Shown here in pieces: positions 1 to 7,302 of a stretch of DNA of 14,735 bases (positions are counted from its first letter, which is position 1; each line of letters begins with the position of its first letter). The notes under the pieces were generated by a model. That model saw only the letters and a program-made list of their open reading frames with translations, was not told the DNA's origin and ran no database searches. Location: the NCBI GenBank assembly GCA_000432995.1, contig HF972597.1, positions 7,404 through 22,138 of the forward strand, written 5' to 3'. The stretch comes from Clostridium sp. CAG:1013 (GTDB lineage: Bacteria > Bacillota > Clostridia > Oscillospirales > Acutalibacteraceae). The translations under genes and the position numbers were made by a program.

Positions 1-112
1 GGTAGGAGCGGTGAAGGCTTAAAGAGTATTTTATTGTAATCAACAAAAAGGGGGGGATAGCAGCTTTATCAATGACTGACCGGCACAAGGACAGGAAAAC
101 AAAAACGAAAGG

Positions 113-1786
113 ATGAAAAAAGTGAAAAAGAGTAAAAAGCTGATGGCGGCTCTGTTAGCGGCTATCATGGTACTGACCACAGCGGCCTGTGGCGGAGACG
201 CCAACCAGAGCAATTCTTCCACGCAGAGCGCGGCGGAAGATTCCAGCACAGCGGAAGTGTCTGATACCGGAGCTGAAGAGAGCGGGTATGACACTCATGT
301 AGAGCTTTCCTGGTATAAAGAGGGCATTACAGGCCATGAAATTAACTATGACGGAGACGCGTATGGTCAATTCTGGCAGGACAAATTCAACGTGACCTTC
401 GACTTGACTGCCGCTACTATGGACGATTCCGACTGGAATGAGCGGCTGCGCATTTGGATCAACTCCGGAGATATGCCCGACGTGGCCCACTGGGGCTTCA
501 ATTACGGTGAGCTGGCCGACTACGCCGCCCAAGACGCGGTCTATCGTTTTCCGGACGACTGGAAAGAACGCTGGCCCAATGTGGCGAAAAGCCAGGAATA
601 CGTTCCCGGCGCAGCTGTTGCGGAAGAGAATCTGGGAGGCACTTACGTGCTGTTCCGTACCATCTTCGCCAATCACCGGCCTTCTGAACGGTTAAGCTAC
701 CACGCTCTTTTGTACATGCGCAAGGATTGGATGGAAGCCTGCGGCGTGGAGATCAAAGACACATACAGCCCCTCTGAGCTGGAAGAGATTGCCACAAAGT
801 TCAAGGAAATGGACCCGGGCAACGTGGGAAGCCAGCTGGTGCCCATCAGCATCCGCACCTATGATATGCCCAAGATCTATCCCGGCACCATCTTCCCTGA
901 AGCCATCAATATCGGTGACGGCTACTACAAGGATGAAAACGGTCAATTCCAGTGGGCTCCGGCGGATGAGCGCACCTTGGAAGGCCTGAAGAAATACCAA
1001 AACCTCTATACCAGCGGCTTACTAGATCCCGAATTCTACACCCTGACCCGGTATGAAGGTACGGAAAAGTTCTATATCGGAGGCACCGCGGGTATCGTTT
1101 TGGACGACGGCATGGGTTACATGATCCAAAGCCGGATGGAAGACGGACTGCAGAAGAACCTGGGGCTGGATCCTGATGAAGCCCTACACATCGCTCAGCT
1201 GGTAGGCGAGGACGGAAAGTACTACTATCGTGAGGACATGAACTTCTACGGTGCCATCATCTTCTCCCCGAATATCACCGACGAGGAGTTTGAGAGAGCC
1301 ATGGATATCCTGGATTTCTGCTGCACGGAGGAAGGCCAGGAGATCATCAACATGGGCTTTGAAGGGGAAGACTGGGAAATGGATGAAGATGGCGAATATG
1401 TCAGTCTCCTTCCCAACGAGATCACCGGCAATGCCAGCTCTATTTTGGGCAGCAAGTATCCTTCTGCCGATGTGTTTTTTGGAGGCATTATTCTGGGCGA
1501 TGACTTCCAGTTCGTGACTCCCAACTACACCAAGGAAACTCGGGATACCATTTCCTATTTCTACGAGCTGCGGGACGAGATCAGTGATGAGACCACCCTG
1601 CTGCCCAGAGAGTACGATTATGAGTTTTACAGTTCTCGCGCTAAGACGCAGGCCAATATGGCTTTGGACGAGGAGTATGCCCAGCTGATCCTGAAAGACG
1701 GGGATCTGGAGACCAACTGGCGTAACTGGGTGGATGAGAAAATGCAGCTGGTCCAGCCTCTGCTGGATGAATTGAACCAGCAATAA
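113..1786 (+). CDS. Extracellular solute-binding lipoprotein (family 1, LplA/LipO-like)
   Basis: Probable membrane-anchored substrate-binding protein of a carbohydrate ABC importer. The 557-residue product starts with a lysine-rich n-region and a hydrophobic stretch (residues 10-25), then a lipobox ending TTAAC with Cys26 as the likely lipidated residue. A Ser/Thr/Glu/Asp-rich flexible linker (about 27-57) follows, typical of Gram-positive binding lipoproteins. The mature part is rich in Trp, Tyr and acidic residues and includes a WINSGDMPDV segment like those of the large (about 500-560 aa) lipoproteins that work with LplB/YtcP-type permeases. No permease gene is in the window; it would have to lie upstream. 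The start is uncertain: the GAAAGG motif abuts ATG 113, and a GTG at 122 has better spacing (about 9 bases); either gives the same mature protein. The substrate cannot be read from the sequence, but the genes downstream suggest a sugar or sugar acid. Confidence 0.9.
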   Translation: MKKVKKSKKLMAALLAAIMVLTTAACGGDANQSNSSTQSAAEDSSTAEVSDTGAEESGYDTHVELSWYKEGITGHEINYDGDAYGQFWQDKFNVTFDLTAATMDDSDWNERLRIWINSGDMPDVAHWGFNYGELADYAAQDAVYRFPDDWKERWPNVAKSQEYVPGAAVAEENLGGTYVLFRTIFANHRPSERLSYHALLYMRKDWMEACGVEIKDTYSPSELEEIATKFKEMDPGNVGSQLVPISIRTYDMPKIYPGTIFPEAINIGDGYYKDENGQFQWAPADERTLEGLKKYQNLYTSGLLDPEFYTLTRYEGTEKFYIGGTAGIVLDDGMGYMIQSRMEDGLQKNLGLDPDEALHIAQLVGEDGKYYYREDMNFYGAIIFSPNITDEEFERAMDILDFCCTEEGQEIINMGFEGEDWEMDEDGEYVSLLPNEITGNASSILGSKYPSADVFFGGIILGDDFQFVTPNYTKETRDTISYFYELRDEISDETTLLPREYDYEFYSSRAKTQANMALDEEYAQLILKDGDLETNWRNWVDEKMQLVQPLLDELNQQ

Positions 1787-1839
1787 ATGTCCTTTCTTTT
1801 TTGGGAAAACATGGGATAAAATAAATATTTAGAAAGACA

Positions 1840-1878
1840 GAAGCCTGCCCTGTTCGCGTGGGCAGGCTTCCGTATTCT
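1840..1878 (+). terminator. Hairpin between the binding-protein gene and the lactonase operon
   Basis: A perfect 11-bp stem, GAAGCCTGCCC (1840-1850) with GGGCAGGCTTC (1860-1870), encloses a 9-base loop. The following run (CGTATTCT) is only partly T-rich. It could be a leaky intrinsic terminator or a processing/stabilising hairpin that leaves the binding-protein mRNA more abundant than the downstream enzyme genes. It covers a GTG at 1858 that is in frame with the lactonase, which argues against using that GTG as the start. Confidence 0.6.
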
Positions 1879-1911
1879 ATGGATACCAAAAGGAAGGGTG
1901 TGGATGGGTTT

Positions 1912-2943
1912 ATGGAGTATGAACTGTATACAGGAAGGTATACGGGAGGACCCGCTGGGGACGGAGTGTGTTCCTGGACTTTTGACGGGGAGGTCCTTCG
2001 GAAGGGGAGACAGTATGGGGAGTTAAGAAATCCTTCCTATGTCCTGCCTCAGGGAGAGCGTTTGTACGTGGTGGAAGAACTCCCCGATAAAGCAGGCGCG
2101 GCCTGTTTTTCCCTGGATGAGAAAGATGAATCGAGTGTTTTGTGGCACAAGGAAATTCCGGGAGCCGGTTTGTGTCACGGAGTGATGGACGGGAATAACC
2201 TGTATGTTTCCGGGTATGCCGGAGGGACGCTTACAGGATTGGACGCCGCTTCGGGAGAGGTCACATTTTATAAAGAATTTTCGGGGCATGGTCCCAATGC
2301 ATTGCGGCAGGAAAAGGCCCATATTCATTCCGCTCAGCCCTCGCCGGACGGTTCCCGGCTTTTGGTGGCGGATCTGGGCACTGACCGGCTCTACCAGTTC
2401 GTGATAAACAGCCAAACGGGCCTGGCGCCTGACCAGCAACAGCCCTGGTTCCGGGTGGGACCGGGACAAGGACCTCGGCATTTCGCGTTTCATCCAAACG
2501 GAAAATGGCTGTATCTGGTGACAGAATTGGACCGTTCTCTCTTGGTGTTCCGGTATCAGGACAATCGGTTGGACCAGGTGGGAGAGTATTCACTGCGGGA
2601 GAAAGACGACCCGGAAAGCTCCCTGGCGGCGGATATCCATGTTTCCCCAGACGGAAGATTCCTGTATGTTTCTGACCGCGGGCCGGGATGCTTGTGTGGA
2701 TTCCAGATCCAAGGAGAAGGCGGAGAATTGAACCCCGTGGGAAGGTTCCCAACGGGAGGATGGTGTCCCCGGAGCTTCCACATCAGTCCTGACGGACGCT
2801 ACGTGGCGGTGGCCAATCAGGAGCCGGGAACACTGGAGGTGTTCCCCAGGGAAGAAAAAACCGGACGGCTGGGGAGCGCGCTGTGCAGTGTGGAAATTTC
2901 CCACGTGTCCTGCGTGAAATGGAGGGAGAGATCCTTTCAGTGA
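1912..2943 (+). CDS. Lactonase family protein (6-phosphogluconolactonase-type seven-bladed beta-propeller)
   Basis: Likely hydrolyses a sugar lactone to the aldonic acid in the cytoplasm (no signal peptide). The 343-residue product has the family's repeated blade motifs: the N-terminal YTGRYTGG strand, GHGPNALRQEKAHIHS, a SPDGSRLLVADLGTDRLYQF blade, GPRHFAFHPNGKWLYLVTEL, DIHVSPDGRFLYVSDRG, and a final SPDGRYVAVANQ blade. Length and motif order match the YbhE/Pgl propeller lactonases. I chose ATG 1912 because the family signature begins a few residues later and the GTG at 1858 lies in a hairpin; ATG 1879 is also in frame. AGGAAGG (1891-1897) is the best ribosome site but is rather far from 1912. 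The SDR gene follows after 24 bases. The neighbours suggest the substrate is the lactone made by that dehydrogenase rather than 6-phosphogluconolactone, but this is inference. Confidence 0.88.
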   Translation: MEYELYTGRYTGGPAGDGVCSWTFDGEVLRKGRQYGELRNPSYVLPQGERLYVVEELPDKAGAACFSLDEKDESSVLWHKEIPGAGLCHGVMDGNNLYVSGYAGGTLTGLDAASGEVTFYKEFSGHGPNALRQEKAHIHSAQPSPDGSRLLVADLGTDRLYQFVINSQTGLAPDQQQPWFRVGPGQGPRHFAFHPNGKWLYLVTELDRSLLVFRYQDNRLDQVGEYSLREKDDPESSLAADIHVSPDGRFLYVSDRGPGCLCGFQIQGEGGELNPVGRFPTGGWCPRSFHISPDGRYVAVANQEPGTLEVFPREEKTGRLGSALCSVEISHVSCVKWRERSFQ

Positions 2944-2967
2944 TGCAACAGATAGGAGGAGTACTAT

Positions 2968-3819
2968 ATGGAAAGAAAAAAAGCGGTGGTGACAGGAGCC
3001 AGCCGGGGTATTGGGAAAGGGATCGCCCGGTGTTTGGCTAGAGAGGGATATGACTTGGCCATCTCCTATGCCACCAAGCAGGAAGAAGCTCAAAAGCTGG
3101 CTATAGAACTTCAGGAGCAGTACGGTGGGAAATGTTTTTATTTCCAGGCTTCCTTGGAGCAGGAAGGCGCCGGAGCGGAACTGTTGGAGAAAAGCGTTGA
3201 GGCATTGGGCGGGTTGGATCTGCTGGTGAATAATGCTGGGGTGACCAGGTTTGAGAATATTCTGGATTTGACGCCAGAAGTTTTCGATCTGCTGTTTCAC
3301 CTGGATTTCAAGAATTACATATTGATGATGCAGGCCGCGGCGCGGTATATGGTAGAAAACAAAATACGGGGCAGTCTGGTCAATATCACCTCGTCTCGGG
3401 GAGAGCGCGCCTATGCGGGAGATTTTCTTTACGGGGGGCTGAAAGCCGGGCTCAATCGGGCGATTCAGTCCATCGCCCTGGATTTGGCGCCTTACGGTAT
3501 CAGGGTCAACAATGTGGCCCCCGGGGCTATCCGGGTCCGGGACAAACAGGAACTGGCGGCTCAAGGGAGAACGGATTTTTGGGACGACCTGGGAAAGAAG
3601 ATCCCTCTGGAACGCTGCGGCGTTCCTGAGGATATTGGAGAGGCCGTGGCCTTTTTGGTTTCGGAGAAGGCCTCCTATATCACCGGCGCCACCCTGAGGA
3701 TCGACGGAGGGCTGATCCTTCCCGGTATGCCAGAGCACGTCGTACCCGGAGAAGACTCCAATGGATGGAGCAAAGCTCGTTCTCTGTTCGCGGAAGAAGT
3801 GCTTGAAAAAACAGTTTGA
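2968..3819 (+). CDS. SDR family oxidoreductase (probable sugar dehydrogenase)
   Basis: Classical short-chain dehydrogenase/reductase of 283 residues with a Rossmann fold. Seen: the nucleotide-binding motif TGASRGIG (9-16), NNAG (88-91), catalytic Ser around 142-143 in NITSSRG, the catalytic YGGLK (Tyr155, Lys159), the PG turn (185-186) after RVNNVAP, and the C-terminal IDGG (245-248). The nearest general type is FabG or glucose-1-dehydrogenase. Beyond IDGG there are about 35 extra residues, longer than in minimal FabG proteins. The start is set by AGGAGG (2954-2959) 8 bases upstream of ATG. It lies 24 bases after the lactonase and 19 before the dehydratase. Within this operon the simplest role is NAD(P)-dependent oxidation of an aldose to its lactone, the substrate of the preceding gene. 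A 3-oxoacyl or other reductase function cannot be excluded from sequence alone. Confidence 0.92.
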   Translation: MERKKAVVTGASRGIGKGIARCLAREGYDLAISYATKQEEAQKLAIELQEQYGGKCFYFQASLEQEGAGAELLEKSVEALGGLDLLVNNAGVTRFENILDLTPEVFDLLFHLDFKNYILMMQAAARYMVENKIRGSLVNITSSRGERAYAGDFLYGGLKAGLNRAIQSIALDLAPYGIRVNNVAPGAIRVRDKQELAAQGRTDFWDDLGKKIPLERCGVPEDIGEAVAFLVSEKASYITGATLRIDGGLILPGMPEHVVPGEDSNGWSKARSLFAEEVLEKTV

Positions 3820-3838
3820 GAGAGGAGTTTATCTGGAT

Positions 3839-5047
3839 ATGGTTACTATTCGGAATATCAAAACGATTCTGACAGCCCCTCGGGGTATCGATTTGGTAGT
3901 AGTCAAAGTGGAGACCAGTGAGCCCGGACTGTACGGATTGGGCTGCGCCACCTTCACTCAGCGATGGGCAGCCGTGGCCACCGCTGTGGAGGAATACCTG
4001 AAACCTTTGTTGGAAGGACGCTGCGTGAACGATATTGAGGATATCTGGCAGACAGCTATGGGCAGTTCCTATTGGCGCAACGGTCCCGTGCTCAACAACG
4101 CCATTTCCGGCGTGGATGAAGCGCTGTGGGATATCAAAGGCAAAATGGCGGGCATGCCGGTATACGATCTGCTGGGAGGAAAGTGCCGGGAAGCGGCGGC
4201 GGTCTACCGTCATACCGATGGAGCCACTCCCGAAGAGGTGGAAGAAAATGTCCGCCGGTATATGGAAGAGGGGTATCGATATCTGAGATGCCAGATGGGA
4301 ACCTACGGCGGACAGATGGGAAAAGGGAAACAGCGGATCATTTCCCCGGAAAATAGTAAACCTGGCGCCTACTACGATCCTGCTCAGTACTGCGCGGGGG
4401 TAGTGAAGCTGTTTAGCCATCTGCGCGACAAACTGGGGTACGAGGTGGAGCTGCTTCACGATATCCACGAGCGTTTGACGCCGGTTCAGGCGCTGGGACT
4501 GGCCAAGCAGCTGGAACCGTACCGTCTGTTCTTCCTGGAAGATGCCCTTCCGCCGGAGCAGGTGGAGTGGTTTAGCCATTTCCGCAGCCAGACGGCAGTA
4601 CCTCTTGCCATGGGTGAGCTGTTTAACAACCCCCTGGAATGGAAAGAGCTGATCTCCAAGCGACTGATCGATTACATCCGGGTCCACGTCAGCCAGATAG
4701 GCGGTCTAACTCCCGCTCGAAAGCTGGCGGTTTTGTGTGAGGCTTTCGGCGTGCGCACCGCCTGGCACGGACCTGGGGACCTTTCCCCGGTGGGAGCTGC
4801 TGCCCAGCTCCATTTGGATCTTGCCATTCCCAATTTTGGGGTGCAGGAGTTTTCCGGGTTTTCCCCCGAGGAGGAAGAGGTGTTCCCCGGTTGTCCTCAG
4901 GTACGGGGAGGCTATCTGTACGCCAACGATAAGCCCGGATTCGGCATAGACATCGATGAGGAAAAGGCGGCCAAGTATCCCTGCCGTTACCGGGAACCGG
5001 GATGGCTGTTGGCTCGCACCACTGACGGCACCGCAGTAAGGCCCTAA
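3839..5047 (+). CDS. Enolase-superfamily sugar acid dehydratase (mannonate dehydratase/RspA-like)
   Basis: Probable aldonate dehydratase: Mg2+-dependent loss of water from a C6 sugar acid to give a 2-keto-3-deoxy acid. The 402-residue product matches the ManD/RspA subgroup in length and layout. An N-terminal capping domain (including YWRNGPV and SGVDEALWDIKGKMAGMPVY) is followed by a TIM-barrel with metal ligands Asp208 (in HDIHE), Glu234 (FLEDALPP) and Glu260 (MGELFNNP). Candidate catalytic residues are Arg150, Tyr156 and His210, plus His310 in WHGPGD. ManD proteins usually end in a Trp that reaches the active site; this one ends DGTAVRP, so the substrate may differ. The barrel carries the HGPGD variant, which I recall is associated with weak mannonate or gluconate dehydratases (memory, not checked). 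ATG 3839 is chosen over upstream in-frame starts at 3761 and after because of AGGAG about 11 bases upstream and the family N-terminus; the longer version would overlap the SDR gene. Confidence 0.92.
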   Translation: MVTIRNIKTILTAPRGIDLVVVKVETSEPGLYGLGCATFTQRWAAVATAVEEYLKPLLEGRCVNDIEDIWQTAMGSSYWRNGPVLNNAISGVDEALWDIKGKMAGMPVYDLLGGKCREAAAVYRHTDGATPEEVEENVRRYMEEGYRYLRCQMGTYGGQMGKGKQRIISPENSKPGAYYDPAQYCAGVVKLFSHLRDKLGYEVELLHDIHERLTPVQALGLAKQLEPYRLFFLEDALPPEQVEWFSHFRSQTAVPLAMGELFNNPLEWKELISKRLIDYIRVHVSQIGGLTPARKLAVLCEAFGVRTAWHGPGDLSPVGAAAQLHLDLAIPNFGVQEFSGFSPEEEEVFPGCPQVRGGYLYANDKPGFGIDIDEEKAAKYPCRYREPGWLLARTTDGTAVRP

Positions 5048-5075
5048 CGGAAAAGTGTTGGTTTGGGAAGGAGAG

Positions 5076-6488
5076 ATGGGTTTGAAAACCATAGATATTC
5101 CATCTGAAAACGGAAAGTTGACTTGCTTCTGGGAAGAGGGGGCAGGTTCTGGGAAAAAGCCGCTGATCGTCTGCTTGGCCAGTGGGGAAGGAGAGGCCCG
5201 AGAGAGCCTTGCTCTGGTGTTTTCCCAAGCGAATGGGGCAAGTGCCGCAGCTTTGGTGGTCCATCCCCAGACCCAGGAGCGGGATGTGGGGGATTGGCTC
5301 TACTCCCTGCGGCAGAGAGAGGACGTGAATGAAAACAAGATTACCTTGACAGGGACTCTTTCCGTGGCGGACTGGGTCTGGCGTCTGGGGAGTCATTTTC
5401 CTCAGTGGTTCGCGGGAGTCTGTGCTGTGGGAGGCCATGGGGATCCCTATGAGGCTAGAGCCATGAAGGATGTTCCTCTTCGTGCGTATCCGGTGAAAGA
5501 AGAACCGCTGATCCTGCAGGAAGGAAAGGTAGCGGTGGACGTGGAGCGGCTTGTCATGGGCCTGCTGACCGCGGGTTCTGAACATGTGCAAATGCGGGAC
5601 CTGTATGAGGGAGACCCTTTGGATAAAGCGGTTCGGGAAGACGGGGTGGTCCCGTGGCTTTTGGAGCAGGATCGGAAGGCCCAATTCCAGGTGATGTGGT
5701 TGAAACCTGGAGTCTGGCGCATTGACGATTGGTTCACAGCTTCTTGTTATCTGGTGGAAGGCAAAGAAAAGGCCCTGTTGATCGACACGGGAATGGGGGA
5801 AGGCGATTTAGCGGGATTAGTCTCCACACTGACCGATCTGCCTGTGGAAGTGGCGGTGACACATCCTCATGGGGACCACATGCATTGGATCGACAAGTTT
5901 CAGCGAGTATATCTCCATAAAGATGATATCCTCCAAGTTCGGGACAACCTCTCCAAATATCCGGGAGCCCTGAGCCGGCCGGGTGCGGATCTGCCGGAAC
6001 TTGTGCCCATTGAGGAAGGGACCAGGATCGATCTGGGTGGTGTGGAGCTGGATGTTTGGGAGCTTCCCGGTCATACGTCTCACTCTGTGGTGTTCGCGGA
6101 CCATTCTCATAGGTGCTTCTTCACCGGGGACGCCATCGGTTCCGGGTATATTGTCCTGTTGATCTGCCCCCAGTCTCAAGCGATGGATCTTGTGGCGCGG
6201 TATCGGGAGGATCTGACCCGTTTTCTGCCCCATCTGGATCAGGTGAGGCAGTATGCTTGGCTGGGGGGACACGGCATCCAGGAGAATGGGTGTGATCCCC
6301 GCCGCCAGCAGGATTATCTGGCGGGCAAGTCCTGCTATTTCAATCCCATCCGTGAACAGGTGGTCTACGATATGATCCGTTTGTGCGATAGCCTGTTGGA
6401 CGGGCGGATTTCCTGGGATGAAGTTCTGGCGTCACCAGAACATTATTGCCATGAAGGTTCCGCGGGCATGTATTTTCGATTTATCTGA
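5076..6488 (+). CDS. Degenerate alpha/beta-hydrolase-like domain fused to a metallo-beta-lactamase-fold hydrolase
   Basis: Two-domain protein of about 470 residues. The C-terminal half (about 205-470) is a complete MBL-fold hydrolase: HPHGDH (His263, His265, Asp267, His268), His333 in PGHTSH, Asp352 in FTGDA and His399 in GGHG form a full two-metal set, and YLVEGKEKALLIDTG is the usual opening strand. The N-terminal half resembles an esterase of the PHB-depolymerase/phospholipase type (NKITLTG, then HFPQWFAGVCAVGGHGDPYEA, ending in VPWLLEQDR). However, the GxSxGG nucleophile elbow is replaced by TGTLSVAD, and I see no candidate triad Asp/His pair in the usual places, so this half is probably not catalytic. 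The start is uncertain: AAGGAG (5068-5073) is only 2 bases from ATG 5076 but 8 from an in-frame TTG at 5082. It is the last gene of the operon before a strong terminator. The substrate is unknown; an ester or lactone is plausible. Confidence 0.85.
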   Translation: MGLKTIDIPSENGKLTCFWEEGAGSGKKPLIVCLASGEGEARESLALVFSQANGASAAALVVHPQTQERDVGDWLYSLRQREDVNENKITLTGTLSVADWVWRLGSHFPQWFAGVCAVGGHGDPYEARAMKDVPLRAYPVKEEPLILQEGKVAVDVERLVMGLLTAGSEHVQMRDLYEGDPLDKAVREDGVVPWLLEQDRKAQFQVMWLKPGVWRIDDWFTASCYLVEGKEKALLIDTGMGEGDLAGLVSTLTDLPVEVAVTHPHGDHMHWIDKFQRVYLHKDDILQVRDNLSKYPGALSRPGADLPELVPIEEGTRIDLGGVELDVWELPGHTSHSVVFADHSHRCFFTGDAIGSGYIVLLICPQSQAMDLVARYREDLTRFLPHLDQVRQYAWLGGHGIQENGCDPRRQQDYLAGKSCYFNPIREQVVYDMIRLCDSLLDGRISWDEVLASPEHYCHEGSAGMYFRFI

Positions 6489-6496
6489 TTTTGGAG

Positions 6497-6535
6497 AAAA
6501 CGTTCGGAGCGTAGGCTCCGGACGTTTTTTCTTTA
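6497..6535 (+). terminator. Strong intrinsic terminator ending the sugar-acid operon
   Basis: A 14-bp stem, AAAACGTTCGGAGC (6497-6510) with GCTCCGGACGTTTT (6515-6528), has one G-U pair and a GTAG loop and is followed by TTCTTTATT. This is a textbook Rho-independent terminator placed 8 bases after the metallo-beta-lactamase stop codon. It separates the accessory operon from spoVT. Confidence 0.93.
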
Positions 6536-6630
6536 TTATGAAAAAAGAGGATAAACCCGAAAAACCTGGCAAAACTAAGCCTACGAAATCAAGCCGGGAA
6601 CAACCGGCAGTAATTTATGGGAGGAATGGT

Positions 6631-7170
6631 ATGAAAGCCACAGGAATCGTCCGCCGGATCGACGACTTAGGGCGGGTGGTCATCCCCAAGGAGATCCGCC
6701 GCACCCTGAAGATCCGGGAAGGAATGCCCATGGAGATCTTCACTGACGTGTCAGGAGAGGTGATCTTGAAAAAATATTCCCCAGTAGGGGAGATGTCCTC
6801 TTTGGCCCAGGCTTACGCCGAGGCGTTGGTGTCCCTTACCGGGCAGGCCGCCGCTGTGTGCGACGGGGAACAGATCATCGCGTTGGCGGGGCCCGCTAAG
6901 CGGGAACTGCTTCACAAGCCCATCTCCCCTCAGCTGGAAGAGCTGGTCCAGAACCGGCGCAGCTTTACCGGTTCCGGGGAAAAGACTCTCCCCGTGGCCA
7001 ACGGACTCCCGGCAGGAGCGCTGGCGGCGTTCCCGGTAGTGTCCGAAGGAGACCCCATGGGGGCGGTGATGCTCCTGAAAGGAGAACGCTCTCCCCAGAA
7101 GGTGTCCGGCGAGGCGCTGGAGAGTCTTCGGGCGGCGTCTATGTTCCTGTCCCGGCAGCTGGAGGTGTGA
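6631..7170 (+). CDS. spoVT: Stage V sporulation protein T (AbrB-type transcriptional regulator)
   Basis: DNA-binding regulator of late forespore genes. Residues 1-50 form the AbrB/SpoVT swapped-hairpin domain, with ATGIVRRIDDLGRVVIPKEI, IRRTLKIREG and GEVILKKYSP near identical to Bacillus SpoVT as I remember it. The rest (about 55-179) fits the GAF-like sensor domain. Length (179) equals the family's usual size of about 178. ATG 6631 is supported by GGGAGG (6619-6624) 6 bases upstream. The reading frame is open further upstream, giving a Lys/Pro-rich stretch from ATG 6538, but that ATG has no ribosome site and family members start at MKATG. In Bacillus spoVT is driven by sigma-G in the forespore; I could not recognise a sigma-G promoter in the 90 bases between the preceding terminator and this gene. 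It shows that the host belongs to a sporulating lineage. Confidence 0.94.
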   Translation: MKATGIVRRIDDLGRVVIPKEIRRTLKIREGMPMEIFTDVSGEVILKKYSPVGEMSSLAQAYAEALVSLTGQAAAVCDGEQIIALAGPAKRELLHKPISPQLEELVQNRRSFTGSGEKTLPVANGLPAGALAAFPVVSEGDPMGAVMLLKGERSPQKVSGEALESLRAASMFLSRQLEV

Positions 7171-7212
7171 GGGCCGCAGGGCCCAAAAACCGGAGAAAAC
7201 CTAGAAAAAGTC

Positions 7213-7241
7213 TTGATTTTCCCGGCACCGGGTGGTATAAT
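7213..7241 (+). promoter_or_regulatory. Sigma-A promoter of the rimP-nusA-infB operon
   Basis: TTGATT (7213-7218), a 17-base spacer, then a perfect TATAAT (7236-7241) preceded by TG one base upstream (extended -10, 7233-7234). The predicted transcription start is near 7248, giving a leader of about 103 bases before the first rimP start codon. It is the clearest promoter in the window and the expected position for the operon's main promoter. Confidence 0.88.
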
Positions 7242-7266
7242 CACTAAGGTATAGCGTAGGATGATG

Positions 7267-7300
7267 AAAGAGTGGGGCGACCCGCTCTTTTGTTTGCTTA
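7267..7300 (+). promoter_or_regulatory. rimP leader hairpin, possible attenuator
   Basis: A 10-bp stem, AAAGAGTGGG (7267-7276) with CCCGCTCTTT (7281-7290), closes a GCGA tetraloop of the GNRA type; one pair is G-U. It is followed by TGTTTGCTT, a moderately T-rich run. It begins about 20 bases after the predicted transcription start, so it is either an early attenuator for the operon or a 5' stabilising hairpin. This hairpin is not part of the downstream tandem repeat. I believe similar hairpins occur ahead of rimP in other Firmicutes, but that is from memory. Confidence 0.6.
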
Positions 7301-7302
7301 TG

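Noticed and set aside
1..112. Coding end of an upstream gene or a regulatory RNA at the window start
   Set aside because: I see no recognisable protein tail, terminator or promoter; only a G-rich run and the weak ribosome site of the binding-protein gene.
1801..1829. Promoter upstream of the lactonase (TTGGGA with AT-rich -10 candidates)
   Set aside because: No -10 match at correct spacing, and any transcript would start just before the 1840-1870 hairpin.
6538..6630. Upstream in-frame extension of spoVT from ATG 6538 (Lys/Pro-rich), or a riboswitch in the same 90 bases
   Set aside because: No ribosome site precedes ATG 6538, and SpoVT proteins begin at MKATG, which has a good site. For a riboswitch I see only a small GCCGG/CCGGC hairpin (6593-6608) and no known aptamer core such as that of c-di-GMP riboswitches.
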